64,000 bases of DNA from Fundicoccus culcitae (GCF_024661895.1 NZ_CP102453.1:434001-498000), one strand, 5' to 3'; positions 1 to 8,543 are shown, counted from the stretch's first letter. Program-made: numbers and translations. Notes: generated by a model not told the origin, from the sequence alone.

Positions 1-1448
1 AAGATTTAGTTAAACGATATGCAAAAGCGGTTAAAGCCATTCGTGTTATTTGGAATTCTCCTTCAACCTTTGGAGGCATTGGTGATGTATATAATGCCTT
101 TATTCCTTCCTTAACACTAGGATGTGGATCATACGGGGGTAATTCCGTTGGAGACAACGTTAGTGCGTTTAATCTATTAAATATTAAAAAAGTAGGGAGA
201 CGTCGGAATAACATGCAATGGTTTAAAATTCCACCAAAAATTTATTTTGAACGCAACTCAATTAAGTATTTAAAATCCATGCCACGTGTGAATCGTGCCA
301 TGATAGTCACGGACAAATCCATGATTCAACTCGGTTTTGTGAGTCGGGTCATTCGTCAACTGGAAGCTCGTAGTAACGAAGTTGTTTATCAAATCTTTGA
401 TGATGTAGAATCTGACCCAGATATAACAACCGTTCGTAAAGGCGCCGAAGATATGAAACAATTCCAACCAGATACAATTATTGCTCTTGGTGGGGGTTCA
501 GTTATGGATGCCGCGAAAGTTATGTGGTTGTTTTATGAAAGACCGGAAGTTGACTTTAAAGACCTGGTCCAAAAATTCTTGGATATTCGTAAACGTGCGG
601 TACGTTTTCCAGAGTTAGGTGAAAAAGCCAAATATGTCGGTATCCCAACCACTTCAGGAACTGGAGCAGAGGTCACACCTTTTGCAGTAATCTCTGATCG
701 GTCAAAAAATATGAAATATCCTTTAGCCGATTACTCATTACTCCCAAGCGTCGCTATAATTGACCCAACCTTAGTTGAAACGGTACCTGCCTCAGTAGCA
801 GCTGACACGGGTATGGACGTCTTAACTCACGCCTTAGAAGCCTATGTTTCCGTTATGGCCAGTGATTTTACTGACGGTCTTGCTTTACAAGCCATTCAAA
901 TGGTTTTTGAAAACCTTGAGGACTCTGTTTTACGCAACGATACACAAGCCCGTGAAAAGATGCATAATGCCTCTACATTAGCAGGTATGGCCTTTGGTAA
1001 TGCCTTTCTTGGGATATGTCACTCCATCGCACATAAATTAGGTGGCTATTATCATACGATTCATGGTCGGACGAATGCGATTTTACTGCCATTAGTCATC
1101 GAATATAATGGTCAAAAACCAGCCAAACAAGCCAACTGGCCTAAATATAATTATTACCAAGCAGATGTTAAATATCAAAATGTAGCTAAACAACTTGGTT
1201 TACCAGCTGAAACACCAGAAGAAGGGGTTAAATCATTAGCCGATGCTGTTTATGATTTAGGATGCCGTGTAAGAATCGAAATGAATCTGAAAGCTCAAGG
1301 TATTGACCAAGAAGACCTTGAAAGTAAGGCAACTGAAATAGCTTACTTAGCTTATGAAGATCAATGTACACCTGTGAATCCAAGACTAGCCTTAGTCAGT
1401 GATATGGCTGATATTATTAAGAAAGCCTACCACGGCTACAAAGCATAA
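1..1448 (+). CDS. adhE: AdhE, bifunctional acetaldehyde-CoA/alcohol dehydrogenase (C-terminal part, 5' truncated by window edge)
   Basis: Reads open from base 3 through the first ATG at 213 to the stop at 1448, giving about 481 residues of a protein usually near 870. The first 70 residues are the end of the aldehyde dehydrogenase half, including a TLGCGSYGGNSV segment, followed by the NMQWFKIPPKIYF linker typical of AdhE. The rest is the iron-dependent alcohol dehydrogenase domain. It has the NAD-binding GGGSVMDAAK motif and the metal-binding His residues in DVLTHALEAY, CHSIAHKLGG and HTIHGR. The family reduces acetyl-CoA to ethanol through acetaldehyde during fermentation and forms cytoplasmic spirosomes. 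The ATG at 213 is internal and not the real start. No strong terminator follows. Confidence 0.95.
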   Translation, partial: DLVKRYAKAVKAIRVIWNSPSTFGGIGDVYNAFIPSLTLGCGSYGGNSVGDNVSAFNLLNIKKVGRRRNNMQWFKIPPKIYFERNSIKYLKSMPRVNRAMIVTDKSMIQLGFVSRVIRQLEARSNEVVYQIFDDVESDPDITTVRKGAEDMKQFQPDTIIALGGGSVMDAAKVMWLFYERPEVDFKDLVQKFLDIRKRAVRFPELGEKAKYVGIPTTSGTGAEVTPFAVISDRSKNMKYPLADYSLLPSVAIIDPTLVETVPASVAADTGMDVLTHALEAYVSVMASDFTDGLALQAIQMVFENLEDSVLRNDTQAREKMHNASTLAGMAFGNAFLGICHSIAHKLGGYYHTIHGRTNAILLPLVIEYNGQKPAKQANWPKYNYYQADVKYQNVAKQLGLPAETPEEGVKSLADAVYDLGCRVRIEMNLKAQGIDQEDLESKATEIAYLAYEDQCTPVNPRLALVSDMADIIKKAYHGYKA

Positions 1449-1504
1449 AACATTTTATAATAAATGTTACATATGTGAAAAATCGATTAAATAAGTGGTC
1501 ACCC

Positions 1505-1534
1505 TTGTATCTTTTTTCTAAAATTGGTTATAAT
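1505..1534 (+). promoter_or_regulatory. Candidate sigma-A promoter for the metallophosphoesterase gene
   Basis: A TTGTAT -35 (1505-1510) and perfect TATAAT -10 (1529-1534) are separated by 18 bases and sit 40 bases before the ATG at 1575. This supports the downstream start rather than an upstream in-frame one at 1524, which would lie before the -10. Confidence 0.6.
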
Positions 1535-1574
1535 TAACTTTCAGAATATAGATAGAGAAGAGGTGACCCTTTAC

Positions 1575-2399
1575 ATGAAAAAATTCCTTGTTAGCCTCGT
1601 TAGCATCCTGGCAATTACCGGCCTAGCTACCGTTGCACTCAACAAAAAATTAAAGCATGTTACTTACCAATTCCAAGATCAAAACATCAAAACCCCAGTG
1701 CATATCGCTGTATTAACGGATTTGCATAATAATTTATACGGCCCTGAACAAGTCGAACTTATTGAAGAAATTAAAGCAACTAATCCGGACCTAATCCTGT
1801 TAGTCGGTGATATTTTTGAAGTAAATAATGGAACAGATAATGCTAAATATCTATTGGAATGGGTTGGAGCCAATTATCCTGCGTATTTTGTAACGGGTAA
1901 TCATGAATACTATACAAAAGAAATCTTGCCTTTAAAGGAATTAGTAGAAAGCTATCATATTAAGGTACTAGATGGTGATGTTGCGGTTTTAAAAGTAGGG
2001 GAGACGTATTTACAAATCGGTGGGATGGACGATGGAAAACATAGTACAAATTATCCCAATCAAATGCGTCAATTAAATGAAAATTTTGATTCATCGATGG
2101 AAAGCTATAATATTTTATTGAGTCATCGTCCAGAAATATTTGAAGATTTTAATGACTTACCCCTGGATTTAATCCTCTCAGGACATACTCATGGTGGTCA
2201 ATGGCGGATTCCTGGGTTAATAAATGGACTGTTTGCTCCCGATCAAGGTTTATTTCCTAAATATGCTGGCGGAGAATATGATTTAGGAAATCGAAATTTG
2301 GTCATCAGTCGTGGCTTAATTTACCAAAGTAAAATACCGAGAATTTTCAATCGTCCAGAATTGGTAACGATTGAATTAGTAAACGTTGAGAATGAATAA
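1575..2399 (+). CDS. Membrane-anchored metallophosphoesterase (calcineurin-like, YaeI/YkuE type)
   Basis: 274 residues. The start is the ATG at 1575 because AGAGGTGA lies just upstream; an in-frame start at 1524 has no ribosome site. Residues 1-21 are a signal-anchor helix. The metallophosphoesterase motifs follow in order: DLHNN (metal), LVGDIFE, TGNHEYY, LLSHRPE and SGHTHGGQW. All the expected two-metal ligands are present. The YaeI/YkuE group hydrolyses phosphoesters outside the membrane; lipid-type substrates are reported for some members. The substrate here cannot be read from sequence. It stands alone between adhE and a terminator. Confidence 0.85.
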   Translation: MKKFLVSLVSILAITGLATVALNKKLKHVTYQFQDQNIKTPVHIAVLTDLHNNLYGPEQVELIEEIKATNPDLILLVGDIFEVNNGTDNAKYLLEWVGANYPAYFVTGNHEYYTKEILPLKELVESYHIKVLDGDVAVLKVGETYLQIGGMDDGKHSTNYPNQMRQLNENFDSSMESYNILLSHRPEIFEDFNDLPLDLILSGHTHGGQWRIPGLINGLFAPDQGLFPKYAGGEYDLGNRNLVISRGLIYQSKIPRIFNRPELVTIELVNVENE

Positions 2400-2432
2400 C
2401 TGATAAGTACTTCAGCAAAACGATAATAAAAA

Positions 2433-2478
2433 ATAAAGGGGTAGATAACAATAGTTATTCACCCCTTTTATTTTTTGC
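2433..2478 (+). terminator. Rho-independent terminator
   Basis: A stem of AAAGGGGT and ACCCCTTT, with an inner ATAAC/GTTAT pairing around a short loop, is followed by a T-rich tail. It ends the metallophosphoesterase transcript. The A-rich 5' flank could let it also serve the convergent rgg gene. Confidence 0.8.
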
Positions 2479-2532
2479 GTGTGGGAAGTAACAAACTGTC
2501 AATCAATAGAGGCTAATAAGCGATTCTGATAA

Positions 2533-3462
2533 TTATGACAATTCGGCAATTGTTTTAGATGGCCTTTTGCTTTCCGCTTTCGTTGTTTTTGGTATTTTCT
2601 TCTTATTTTCAAGTAATAGTTCATCTAATTCCGTCTGTAAGATATTAGCCACATCGGATGCCTCAAAATGGACCATCAATCTAATAGCCTCATTGCATAA
2701 GTCTTCACCTTCCACAGTAGATCCTGTTTTGATTTTATAGATACCTTTTAAAAAGTTTAACCGATTTTTATCATAGAAAAAATGGGTTTCAAATAACGAT
2801 TTATCTATATCCTTCAAAAGACGACTAACGGCGTTAAAACAATTTAGTTGGAGGAGTTTGTTTACAACATTCATCATCACTAACGCAAATGTGGAAGAAT
2901 TGGTTCCTAGTGAATTATATTTTTCAGACCTACTGAATGCGATCCTAGAAAGGTCTTCAAGTTGTCCCTTTTTCAAAAAAAAGATACTATTTCCGAACAA
3001 ACAAACTTCATAGTATTGCCATGATTCAACATTTTGTAAGTAATGTACTATTTCTAATGTTCTTTTGTGGTTAAATTTAATCTTATTAATATGATCAATC
3101 ATTTGTTTGCAGAGAATAGTATTATGTATATGTCTAATATTTGGATTTCCTTGATATAGTTCACCCTCCTGTTCAATTAAATTATTAAGAGTAACAATGT
3201 TTTTACTTCGATATGCTTTTGCATATTTTTTTAAAAATATTTGTTGAGTATTTTCATTTAATTCTAAAGAAGAAACCCTTAATTCAGAATAAGTAATGTT
3301 TAATCTATCTAATAAGTCAAAAAAATTATCTAAACTTATATCACTTTTTTCTCGTTCAAATTGTGATAGAAATGAATCTGAAATAATTCCTTTAGAAGCC
3401 ACCTCTAATGTCATACCTTTTGCTTCACGAATATTCCTTAATGCTGTTCCATAGCCTTTCAT
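2533..3462 (-). CDS. Rgg/MutR-family transcriptional regulator (copy 1)
   Basis: 309 residues. The start is taken at 3462 because GGAGAG lies 8 bases upstream; the ATG at 3468 is too close to that site. Residues 1-60 form an XRE-type helix-turn-helix (TALRNIREAKGMTLEVAS, then SDSFLSQFEREKSD). Residues about 70-290 are the TPR-like Rgg C-terminal domain, with the signature W-x-x-YE-x-x-LFGN. A Lys-rich tail ends the protein. Rgg proteins are cytoplasmic regulators that in streptococci bind short imported peptides and control neighbouring genes. The divergently transcribed 44-residue peptide gene at 3556, followed by an ABC exporter pair, matches that arrangement. The peptide-regulator link is inference. 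Confidence 0.85.
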   Translation of the reverse strand: MKGYGTALRNIREAKGMTLEVASKGIISDSFLSQFEREKSDISLDNFFDLLDRLNITYSELRVSSLELNENTQQIFLKKYAKAYRSKNIVTLNNLIEQEGELYQGNPNIRHIHNTILCKQMIDHINKIKFNHKRTLEIVHYLQNVESWQYYEVCLFGNSIFFLKKGQLEDLSRIAFSRSEKYNSLGTNSSTFALVMMNVVNKLLQLNCFNAVSRLLKDIDKSLFETHFFYDKNRLNFLKGIYKIKTGSTVEGEDLCNEAIRLMVHFEASDVANILQTELDELLLENKKKIPKTTKAESKRPSKTIAELS

Positions 3463-3500
3463 GTACATCTCTCCAGTCCTGAACTATTTTTAAGTATATT

Positions 3501-3515
3501 AAAGTTTTTAACTTT
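3501..3515. promoter_or_regulatory. Inverted repeat between rgg copy 1 and the peptide gene; candidate operator
   Basis: AAAGTT-ttt-AACTTT is a perfect 6-bp dyad in the 93-base divergent intergenic region. It could be an Rgg binding site. The sequence is very AT-rich, so a chance dyad is possible. Confidence 0.3.
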
Positions 3516-3555
3516 TTATTTTTTTTTATGTTAACTTACAAATATGGGGGTGGTT

Positions 3556-3690
3556 ATGATAAAATATATTAAAGTTGTGTTGGTGTTGATTGGTTGTTTT
3601 GTTTTGCTAGGCAATGTAGAAGAGAAGGGCAACAATAAACTAGTAACTAAACCAGACTATTTTGATGTTATCGGTGAAAATGATAATTAA
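3556..3690 (+). CDS. Short exported peptide (44 aa) divergent from rgg copy 1
   Basis: Starts at ATG 3556, directly after a GGGGGTGG ribosome site; an in-frame ATG at 3544 lies before that site. It encodes MIKYIKVVLVLIGCFVLLGN followed by a polar tail ending in DYFDVIGENDN. The Lys-bearing N-terminus and one hydrophobic helix look like a signal or export sequence. The position head-to-head with an Rgg gene is where streptococcal Rgg pheromone genes lie. The tail does not match the SHP-type ending I know (DIIIIVGG-like), so this would be a different peptide class. An alternative is a small membrane or immunity protein of the ABC operon that follows. Confidence 0.6.
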   Translation: MIKYIKVVLVLIGCFVLLGNVEEKGNNKLVTKPDYFDVIGENDN

Positions 3691-3695
3691 TGACT

Positions 3696-3724
3696 TTGAC
3701 AAACTAATTTTGATAGATTAGATT
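3696..3724 (+). promoter_or_regulatory. Candidate promoter for ABC exporter 1
   Basis: TTGACA (3696-3701), 17 bases, then TAGATT (3719-3724). It lies between the peptide stop and the ABC ATPase start at 3828. The ABC genes may therefore have their own promoter as well as read-through from the peptide gene. Confidence 0.45.
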
Positions 3725-3827
3725 AAAGCGATTATACCATATAACTATAACCCCAACGACAATAGCGAAAGCTGATATAGATAATTATTATTTTAATATG
3801 ATACATTTTAAGTTAAGGAGTCTCACT

Positions 3828-4508
3828 ATGATTAAAATTAATGCTATTTCTAAAGCCTATAACAATCATTTGGTATTCAACCAGGTTAATTTAAGTCTCC
3901 CAGATCACGGGATAGTAGCACTGATTGGTCCTAATGGTGCTGGTAAAACAACACTGTTGAAATGTATTACAGGTATTGAAAAAGTATCAAGTGGCACGAT
4001 AGAACTTGATAACCGAACGATTCATTCAACGAAAGATACCTTTCATCATGTTTCATACTTTTTAGGAAGTGAAACCTTGAGGTACGAACTGACAGGCAAA
4101 GATCATTTACTACTTCTAACAGATTCGCAACTTGAATTAGCTGATTATTATATTCATCAATTTAATTTAAAAAATATGCTGGATAAAAAAGTAAAAAGCT
4201 ATTCAATGGGAATGAAGCAAATGTTACTCATCCTGTTAACACTTGCTCTTGATTCCAAAATTATCCTATTTGATGAATTAATTAATGGACTAGATCCAAC
4301 GAATCGTCTTCTAGTCATGAATATTCTCACGCAGTTGAAAAATGAAAAACTCATTATCTTTTCTTCACACATTTTACATGATGTTAAGGAATTGTCTGAT
4401 TCTGTTATTTTCATTATTAATCAAACGGTTTATTTTTATGATGATGTTTCGCTGCTAGATGTTAATGAATTATATGCTCAACATGTTAGTATGCCAGAGG
4501 TGAAGTAA
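3828..4508 (+). CDS. ABC transporter ATP-binding protein (Rgg module 1)
   Basis: 226 residues. The start is the ATG at 3828, with AAGGAG 7 bases upstream; the upstream in-frame ATG at 3798 has no such site. A single nucleotide-binding domain has Walker A GPNGAGKT (near residues 35-42), signature YSMGMKQ, Walker B IILFDELINGLDP and H-loop SSH. The form fits the CcmA/BcrA-type exporters used for peptide export or self-immunity. Its stop shares one base with the start of the permease, so the two are co-translated. The neighbouring Rgg and peptide genes suggest handling of a peptide. The substrate is unknown. Confidence 0.85.
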   Translation: MIKINAISKAYNNHLVFNQVNLSLPDHGIVALIGPNGAGKTTLLKCITGIEKVSSGTIELDNRTIHSTKDTFHHVSYFLGSETLRYELTGKDHLLLLTDSQLELADYYIHQFNLKNMLDKKVKSYSMGMKQMLLILLTLALDSKIILFDELINGLDPTNRLLVMNILTQLKNEKLIIFSSHILHDVKELSDSVIFIINQTVYFYDDVSLLDVNELYAQHVSMPEVK

Positions 4509-5626
4509 TGAAATTATTAAAATTTGAATCTCTAAAAGCAATTAATTCAGTTAAAAATCTATCCCTTATTCTAGTTCTTATTCTAGTGACAATAGGACAT
4601 CTATTTTTTCTTCAAAATATATCTTCTAGTCATTGGAATAACAATTTAAATTTGATTAATGATAATATACAAATATTGAATCAATCGTTAGCTCAGGTGG
4701 AGAATGATTATCAAAATACAACGAGCGAAGAAAATAAAGCAAAACTATCTGAAGTAATGAACAACTTTGATGAACAAATCCAACGTTTAGAAATACAGCA
4801 AGAAGCTTTTAAATCAAATGACTATAAAACATATTGGACACTTGCTACTGAAGGTCAAAAAGCTCATTTAGAGAGTGATGGCAATATTAACCAAGAATTT
4901 GTTGATCGAATTGCGATTGTAGATTATTTAAATGATAAAAATCTTCCCTTTGAACGCAATTTAGATTTACCTGTAACTGGTTGGGGTGTTTTAGGTCAAA
5001 TTATGCGGCAGTTTTCTGGAACTATTTTCATGTTATTGTTTATCATCTTATTAAGTGACATTATGTCTAACGAATTTAAAAACAATAGTTTTTCATTATT
5101 TCATTTTACTGTTCAAGATAAAAGCAAAATTATTGTGTCAAAAACTTTTAGTAATACATTTATCCTATGGATGATTATCTTGCTAATATTATTTGGTGTT
5201 TTCCTTGCTTTTGGAATCATCAATGGATTTGGAACACCACTTTATCCCATTGCAATCAAAGGAGCGACTGAAACAATTGTTGCTCCTATATGGCAAATCC
5301 TTATTTTATTTGTAGTCTATTTTTTAATCGTTTTAATTACGCTTGCATCATTAGCTATTTTAATTGGGTGGCTAACCAAGAATGATTTGTTAACGACGGG
5401 TTTGTTAGTTTTAGGTTACTATGGCTACAACTTAATCATTGAATTACCATTTATGGCACAAGTGAAATGGTTTATTCCTTTAACTTATCTCAATAGTTAT
5501 GAAGTATTAACGCAATCACCTTTTAGCTCACTCGGAAAATCTTTCTTAATTGGGTTAGGTATTCTATTACTGACTAATGTAGTGCTATATCTCATCAATC
5601 GAAATTTAATTAAACGTGGTTCATGA
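4508..5626 (+). CDS. ABC transporter permease with large extracellular coiled-coil loop (Rgg module 1)
   Basis: 372 residues. One N-terminal membrane helix (about 17-36) is followed by roughly 120 mostly polar residues rich in Gln, Asn and Glu with heptad-like spacing (about 37-160). Five further helices follow (about 170-360). This ABC-2-like layout pairs with the upstream ATPase, overlapping by one base. The permease at 19392 has the same layout, and both lie beside Rgg genes. The large exposed loop may contact a secreted peptide or the cell wall. No specific family name is certain. Confidence 0.75.
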   Translation: MKLLKFESLKAINSVKNLSLILVLILVTIGHLFFLQNISSSHWNNNLNLINDNIQILNQSLAQVENDYQNTTSEENKAKLSEVMNNFDEQIQRLEIQQEAFKSNDYKTYWTLATEGQKAHLESDGNINQEFVDRIAIVDYLNDKNLPFERNLDLPVTGWGVLGQIMRQFSGTIFMLLFIILLSDIMSNEFKNNSFSLFHFTVQDKSKIIVSKTFSNTFILWMIILLILFGVFLAFGIINGFGTPLYPIAIKGATETIVAPIWQILILFVVYFLIVLITLASLAILIGWLTKNDLLTTGLLVLGYYGYNLIIELPFMAQVKWFIPLTYLNSYEVLTQSPFSSLGKSFLIGLGILLLTNVVLYLINRNLIKRGS

Positions 5627-5649
5627 CAGAAGGGAATACTGTTAAACAT

Positions 5650-5708
5650 AAAATAAGCAATGTTCCGGAACAGTAATGAAAATGAGTTCTGGCATATTGC
5701 TTATTTTA
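5650..5708. terminator. Long imperfect hairpin terminator
   Basis: AAATAAGCAAT near 5651 pairs with ATTGCTTATTT near 5696-5706, with a further GTTC/GAAC-type pairing inside and a loop of about 15 bases. It lies between the + permease gene and the - toxin remnant and can serve both strands. Confidence 0.65.
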
Positions 5709-5721
5709 TAGTTCAATTGAA

Positions 5722-5990
5722 TTAATCGTTATAAATTATTTCTCGTTTCCCTACATTAATAACTAGAATAAGAGCACGATTGCCTTGAATAGTATAAATC
5801 ACTCGATATTTTCCACTCGATATCTCCAAAAACCACTTTTATCAGAAGTTAAAGCTTTACCTGTCCAATGCGGATTATCTGATCCTTCAATATTTTTGTT
5901 CAACCAAAGTAATAATTGTCTACGAATGGATGTATCCAGTCTCATGAATTCTTTATAGGCTGGTTTATCAAATTCTACGTGATAATTCAT
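5722..5990 (-). pseudogene. RelE/ParE-family toxin, frameshifted
   Basis: The open frame from 5990 stops at 5799 after 63 residues ending RYRVENIE. One added base near 5813 restores a typical RelE ending: RYRVGKYRVIYTIQ, then NRALILVINVGKRE, stopping at 5722. The full protein would be about 89 residues, normal for the family. RelE toxins are mRNA-cleaving ribosome-dependent RNases, and the catalytic C-terminal strand is lost here. The gene overlaps the antitoxin by 4 bases (ATGA), the usual operon layout. Either the toxin is dead or there is a single-base sequencing error. Confidence 0.8.
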
Positions 5991-6202
5991 AGACCTTCAG
6001 CCTTCAACATATCTTGAAGGGATACAGTTTCAACAGTCAGATTCTTTAATGCTTCTGTTCCAGCTTGTAAATCAAAATAATCTTCAATTTTCTCAGTTAG
6101 TGCTTGTTTCATTAGAGTCGATAATGGTTGCCCAGTTAATTCTGCATAGCTATTGAAAAGAGCTTCTTCTTGTTCATTTAATCTTATTGTTGTAACTCCC
6201 AT
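5987..6202 (-). CDS. RelB-type (ribbon-helix-helix) antitoxin
   Basis: 71 residues. The N-terminus TTIRLNEQEEALFNSYAEL followed by GQPLSTLMKQAL is a ribbon-helix-helix fold. The C-terminal part (residues 45-71) is the acidic toxin-wrapping region. It precedes and overlaps the toxin frame. Such antitoxins neutralise RelE-like toxins and repress their own promoter. With the toxin broken, it may be an orphan. DUF6290 or CopG-like would be alternative labels. Confidence 0.8.
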   Translation of the reverse strand: MGVTTIRLNEQEEALFNSYAELTGQPLSTLMKQALTEKIEDYFDLQAGTEALKNLTVETVSLQDMLKAEGL

Positions 6203-6286
6203 TATTTTATAACTCCTTGATATATAGATTGTATTTCGGTTGGCAAGAAAGTAAGCTTCACTAACTATATTAATTTTATGTATCTT

Positions 6287-7030
6287 CTAATTCGGTACCA
6301 ATGATTGATTTGATTTTTCTAAATAAAAATCAACGATGGGTTTGATATCCACAACATATTGGTTAATACCTTGATAATCACCATTTTCGTCATACATCCC
6401 TCGGTAATAATGAACCACAAACTCATCATCACTATTGGTTGGCATGGCAACAGGAATAACTTCTTCAGCGCCGGTTCTTAACTGATGAACCACCCAGGCT
6501 ACATAATTATGAACCATATCCGGATGAGAACCCGCTAAAGGATCACCAACTTCTTCAATTGTTCTTGGAACAAACATATCTTCAGGATTCTTTGTATTAT
6601 TATAGTATAAAAATTGATTGTTGCTATCAACGTAGGTTGATTCAAATGGCATGGTTTTTAAGAAGTTATTTATTTGATTGACGGTTAGAACACCACTATC
6701 TAACTGAACGTAAGTATCTCCACTCACGGCTTGCGTCATTTCTACTGCTTTTGCCATCCATTCTGAATCTTTAGGGTCGATATCTAAGGTCGTATTAATT
6801 TTTCCTGAAGCAGATAAATCTTCTAGTGCCGCAGCTTCTTCTGGGCTTGTATCACCAAAATCGCCATACATTTCTGTATCTGATGGTCTCTCGGATGCAC
6901 CGCTCGTCACGTCTTGTGATGAAGCTATCGAACGCAACACCATCGGAAGTTTATCCATTCCATATCCAATCCCAATATATAAAGCAATTCCCAATACCGC
7001 ACCCAGTAATACATACTTGAACTTTTTCAT
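6287..7030 (-). CDS. Membrane-anchored extracellular PAS-like protein
   Basis: 247 residues. The start at 7030 has AAAGGAG upstream. Residues 5-25 are a signal-anchor helix and residues 35-75 an acidic linker. The C-terminal half resembles the PAS domain of DUF438-type proteins: FLYYNNTKN..FVPRT.EEVGDPLAGSHP, then a V..VV..LRTG segment, then HYYRGMYDENGDYQG and a closing D-I-K-P. In cytoplasmic relatives that domain senses small ligands. Here it sits outside the membrane with no output domain. Function unknown. It is a single gene between the toxin-antitoxin pair and a divergent carbonic anhydrase. Confidence 0.65.
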   Translation of the reverse strand: MKKFKYVLLGAVLGIALYIGIGYGMDKLPMVLRSIASSQDVTSGASERPSDTEMYGDFGDTSPEEAAALEDLSASGKINTTLDIDPKDSEWMAKAVEMTQAVSGDTYVQLDSGVLTVNQINNFLKTMPFESTYVDSNNQFLYYNNTKNPEDMFVPRTIEEVGDPLAGSHPDMVHNYVAWVVHQLRTGAEEVIPVAMPTNSDDEFVVHYYRGMYDENGDYQGINQYVVDIKPIVDFYLEKSNQSLVPN

Positions 7031-7192
7031 AACTTCTCCTTTTTGTGTTTTATTTCACTTGAAAATTTAGTATATCATATAAATATTATTAATTGAACCT
7101 TCGCTAGAAACTCTAAAAATATTTCTATTTGCTTATTGTTTATTAATAGACTAGACTTAGAATAGTGAGTATTATGGAAAGGATGGAAGAAA

Positions 7193-7813
7193 TTGCAGGA
7201 TTTGTATCAAGCTTTGAGATTATTTAAAGAAGATGATTATCGAACCAATCATGACTTATATGAATCTTTAAGTGAGTCGCAAACACCACATTCATTATTC
7301 ATTTCTTGTTCGGATTCACGGGTGAGTCCGGAACGTTTATTGCGGGCGTATCCAGGAGAAATATTTCAAATACGTAATATTGCTAATATTGTGCCACATT
7401 CGAGTCAAAGTAATGATAATACAGCAACCACATCAGCAATAGAATATGCTTTAGAAGTCTTAGCTGTTGAAAACATTATTGTATGTGGACATTCAAATTG
7501 TGGTGGATGCGCCGCTGCAATAAATCCCTCGTTTGATGCGGGTAAATTACCTTTTACTGGCGCATGGATTTCTCAACTGCATGAACTAAGTGATTACGTT
7601 AATGAAATTCACGCTGAAGCGTCGATAGAGTTTAAATCGCGTAAACTAGAAAAATTAAATGTTATCAAGCAAATAGATAACTTGATGTCATATGTCAATA
7701 TCCGCAAAAAAGTAGAAGAGGGTGTTTTGAAGATAAATGGCTGGCATTACAATATTGGATTAGGAGAAATTTCCATTTATAATGAATTAATCCAAGATTT
7801 TATGGTTATCTGA
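7193..7813 (+). CDS. Beta-class carbonic anhydrase
   Basis: 206 residues from a TTG start at 7193; GGATGG lies upstream and no in-frame ATG is available. Zinc ligands are Cys39 in ISCSDSR, His100 and Cys103 in CGHSNCGGC, and the Asp41-Arg43 dyad is present. It interconverts CO2 and bicarbonate in the cytoplasm and so supplies bicarbonate to carboxylases. Length and motifs are complete. It is a single-gene transcript closed by the hairpin at 7847. Confidence 0.93.
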   Translation: MQDLYQALRLFKEDDYRTNHDLYESLSESQTPHSLFISCSDSRVSPERLLRAYPGEIFQIRNIANIVPHSSQSNDNTATTSAIEYALEVLAVENIIVCGHSNCGGCAAAINPSFDAGKLPFTGAWISQLHELSDYVNEIHAEASIEFKSRKLEKLNVIKQIDNLMSYVNIRKKVEEGVLKINGWHYNIGLGEISIYNELIQDFMVI

Positions 7814-7846
7814 TTTTTGATAACAGCTTGTTTTCCTTTGTGATTG

Positions 7847-7891
7847 CAAAAAAAGAAGAACTCCTGCAAATAGCAAGAGTTCTTCTTTTTT
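7847..7891. terminator. Bidirectional terminator between carbonic anhydrase and acetyltransferase
   Basis: AAAAAGAAGAACTC pairs with GAGTTCTTCTTTTT around a loop of about 11 bases, with an A-run on one side and a T-run on the other. The T-run overlaps the stop of the - strand gene. Confidence 0.85.
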
Positions 7892-8396
7892 ATTCGGGTA
7901 AAAATGATTTTATTAGGTAGATTACATCATGCCATTGATCAAATTTGTAGCCGATGCGTGGCAAGTAACCAACTTGTTTATATTGGTTTTTTTCAAAAAA
8001 GTTAAGGCTAGCTTTATTGGATGCAGTAATAATAGCAACCAAATTTCGGCGTCCTTGAATGGTCAGTTGGTATTCTAACACATCATACAGTTGTTGCCCA
8101 ATACCTCTAGCTTTAGAGTCTTGTGCTACATAAATGCTGACCTCACAGCTTGGTTCATAGGCAGCTCTAGATGAGTAAGGTGTTGCATAAGCAAATCCGA
8201 CAGCTTTTTGCTTCTCATCAAATGCGATAATGTAGGGGTATTTATTTGAATAGGTTTGAATACGGTGAGTCATTTCGGCTGCGTCGGGAGCTTCATATTC
8301 AAAACTGATAGCAGTTTCTTCTACATAGGGTTGATAGATTTTTTGAATGGCTGCTGCATCAAGCGTTGTTGCTGTTCGAATGGTTAACTTAGTCAT
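7890..8396 (-). CDS. GNAT N-acetyltransferase, phosphinothricin acetyltransferase-like
   Basis: 168 residues. The start is the ATG at 8396, preceded by AGGAGGTG; the longer upstream frame to 8489 lacks a site. The motifs are those of the Pat/YwnH group: IYQPYVEETAISFEYEAP, the acetyl-CoA loop SKARGIGQQLYDVL, and ASNKASLNFFEKNQYKQVGY. Relatives acetylate phosphinothricin or methionine sulfone-type amino acids. The natural substrate here is uncertain. Confidence 0.87.
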   Translation of the reverse strand: MTKLTIRTATTLDAAAIQKIYQPYVEETAISFEYEAPDAAEMTHRIQTYSNKYPYIIAFDEKQKAVGFAYATPYSSRAAYEPSCEVSIYVAQDSKARGIGQQLYDVLEYQLTIQGRRNLVAIITASNKASLNFFEKNQYKQVGYLPRIGYKFDQWHDVIYLIKSFLPE

Positions 8397-8543
8397 AGGA
8401 CACCTCCTAAAATGTTGATTTAGGTATATTTTAAACCACGGATTAGGTGTTTGTAAAGATAGAGTAAAATATTTTTCAAGCATATACAAATATGTTACGC
8501 TTAATTTAGTTATGTTACTAAGCTCAAGAAAGGTGGATTATTG

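Noticed and set aside
3556-3690. SHP-type pheromone label for the short peptide
   Set aside because: The C-terminus lacks the hydrophobic DIIIIVGG-like ending, so only a general peptide label is supported.
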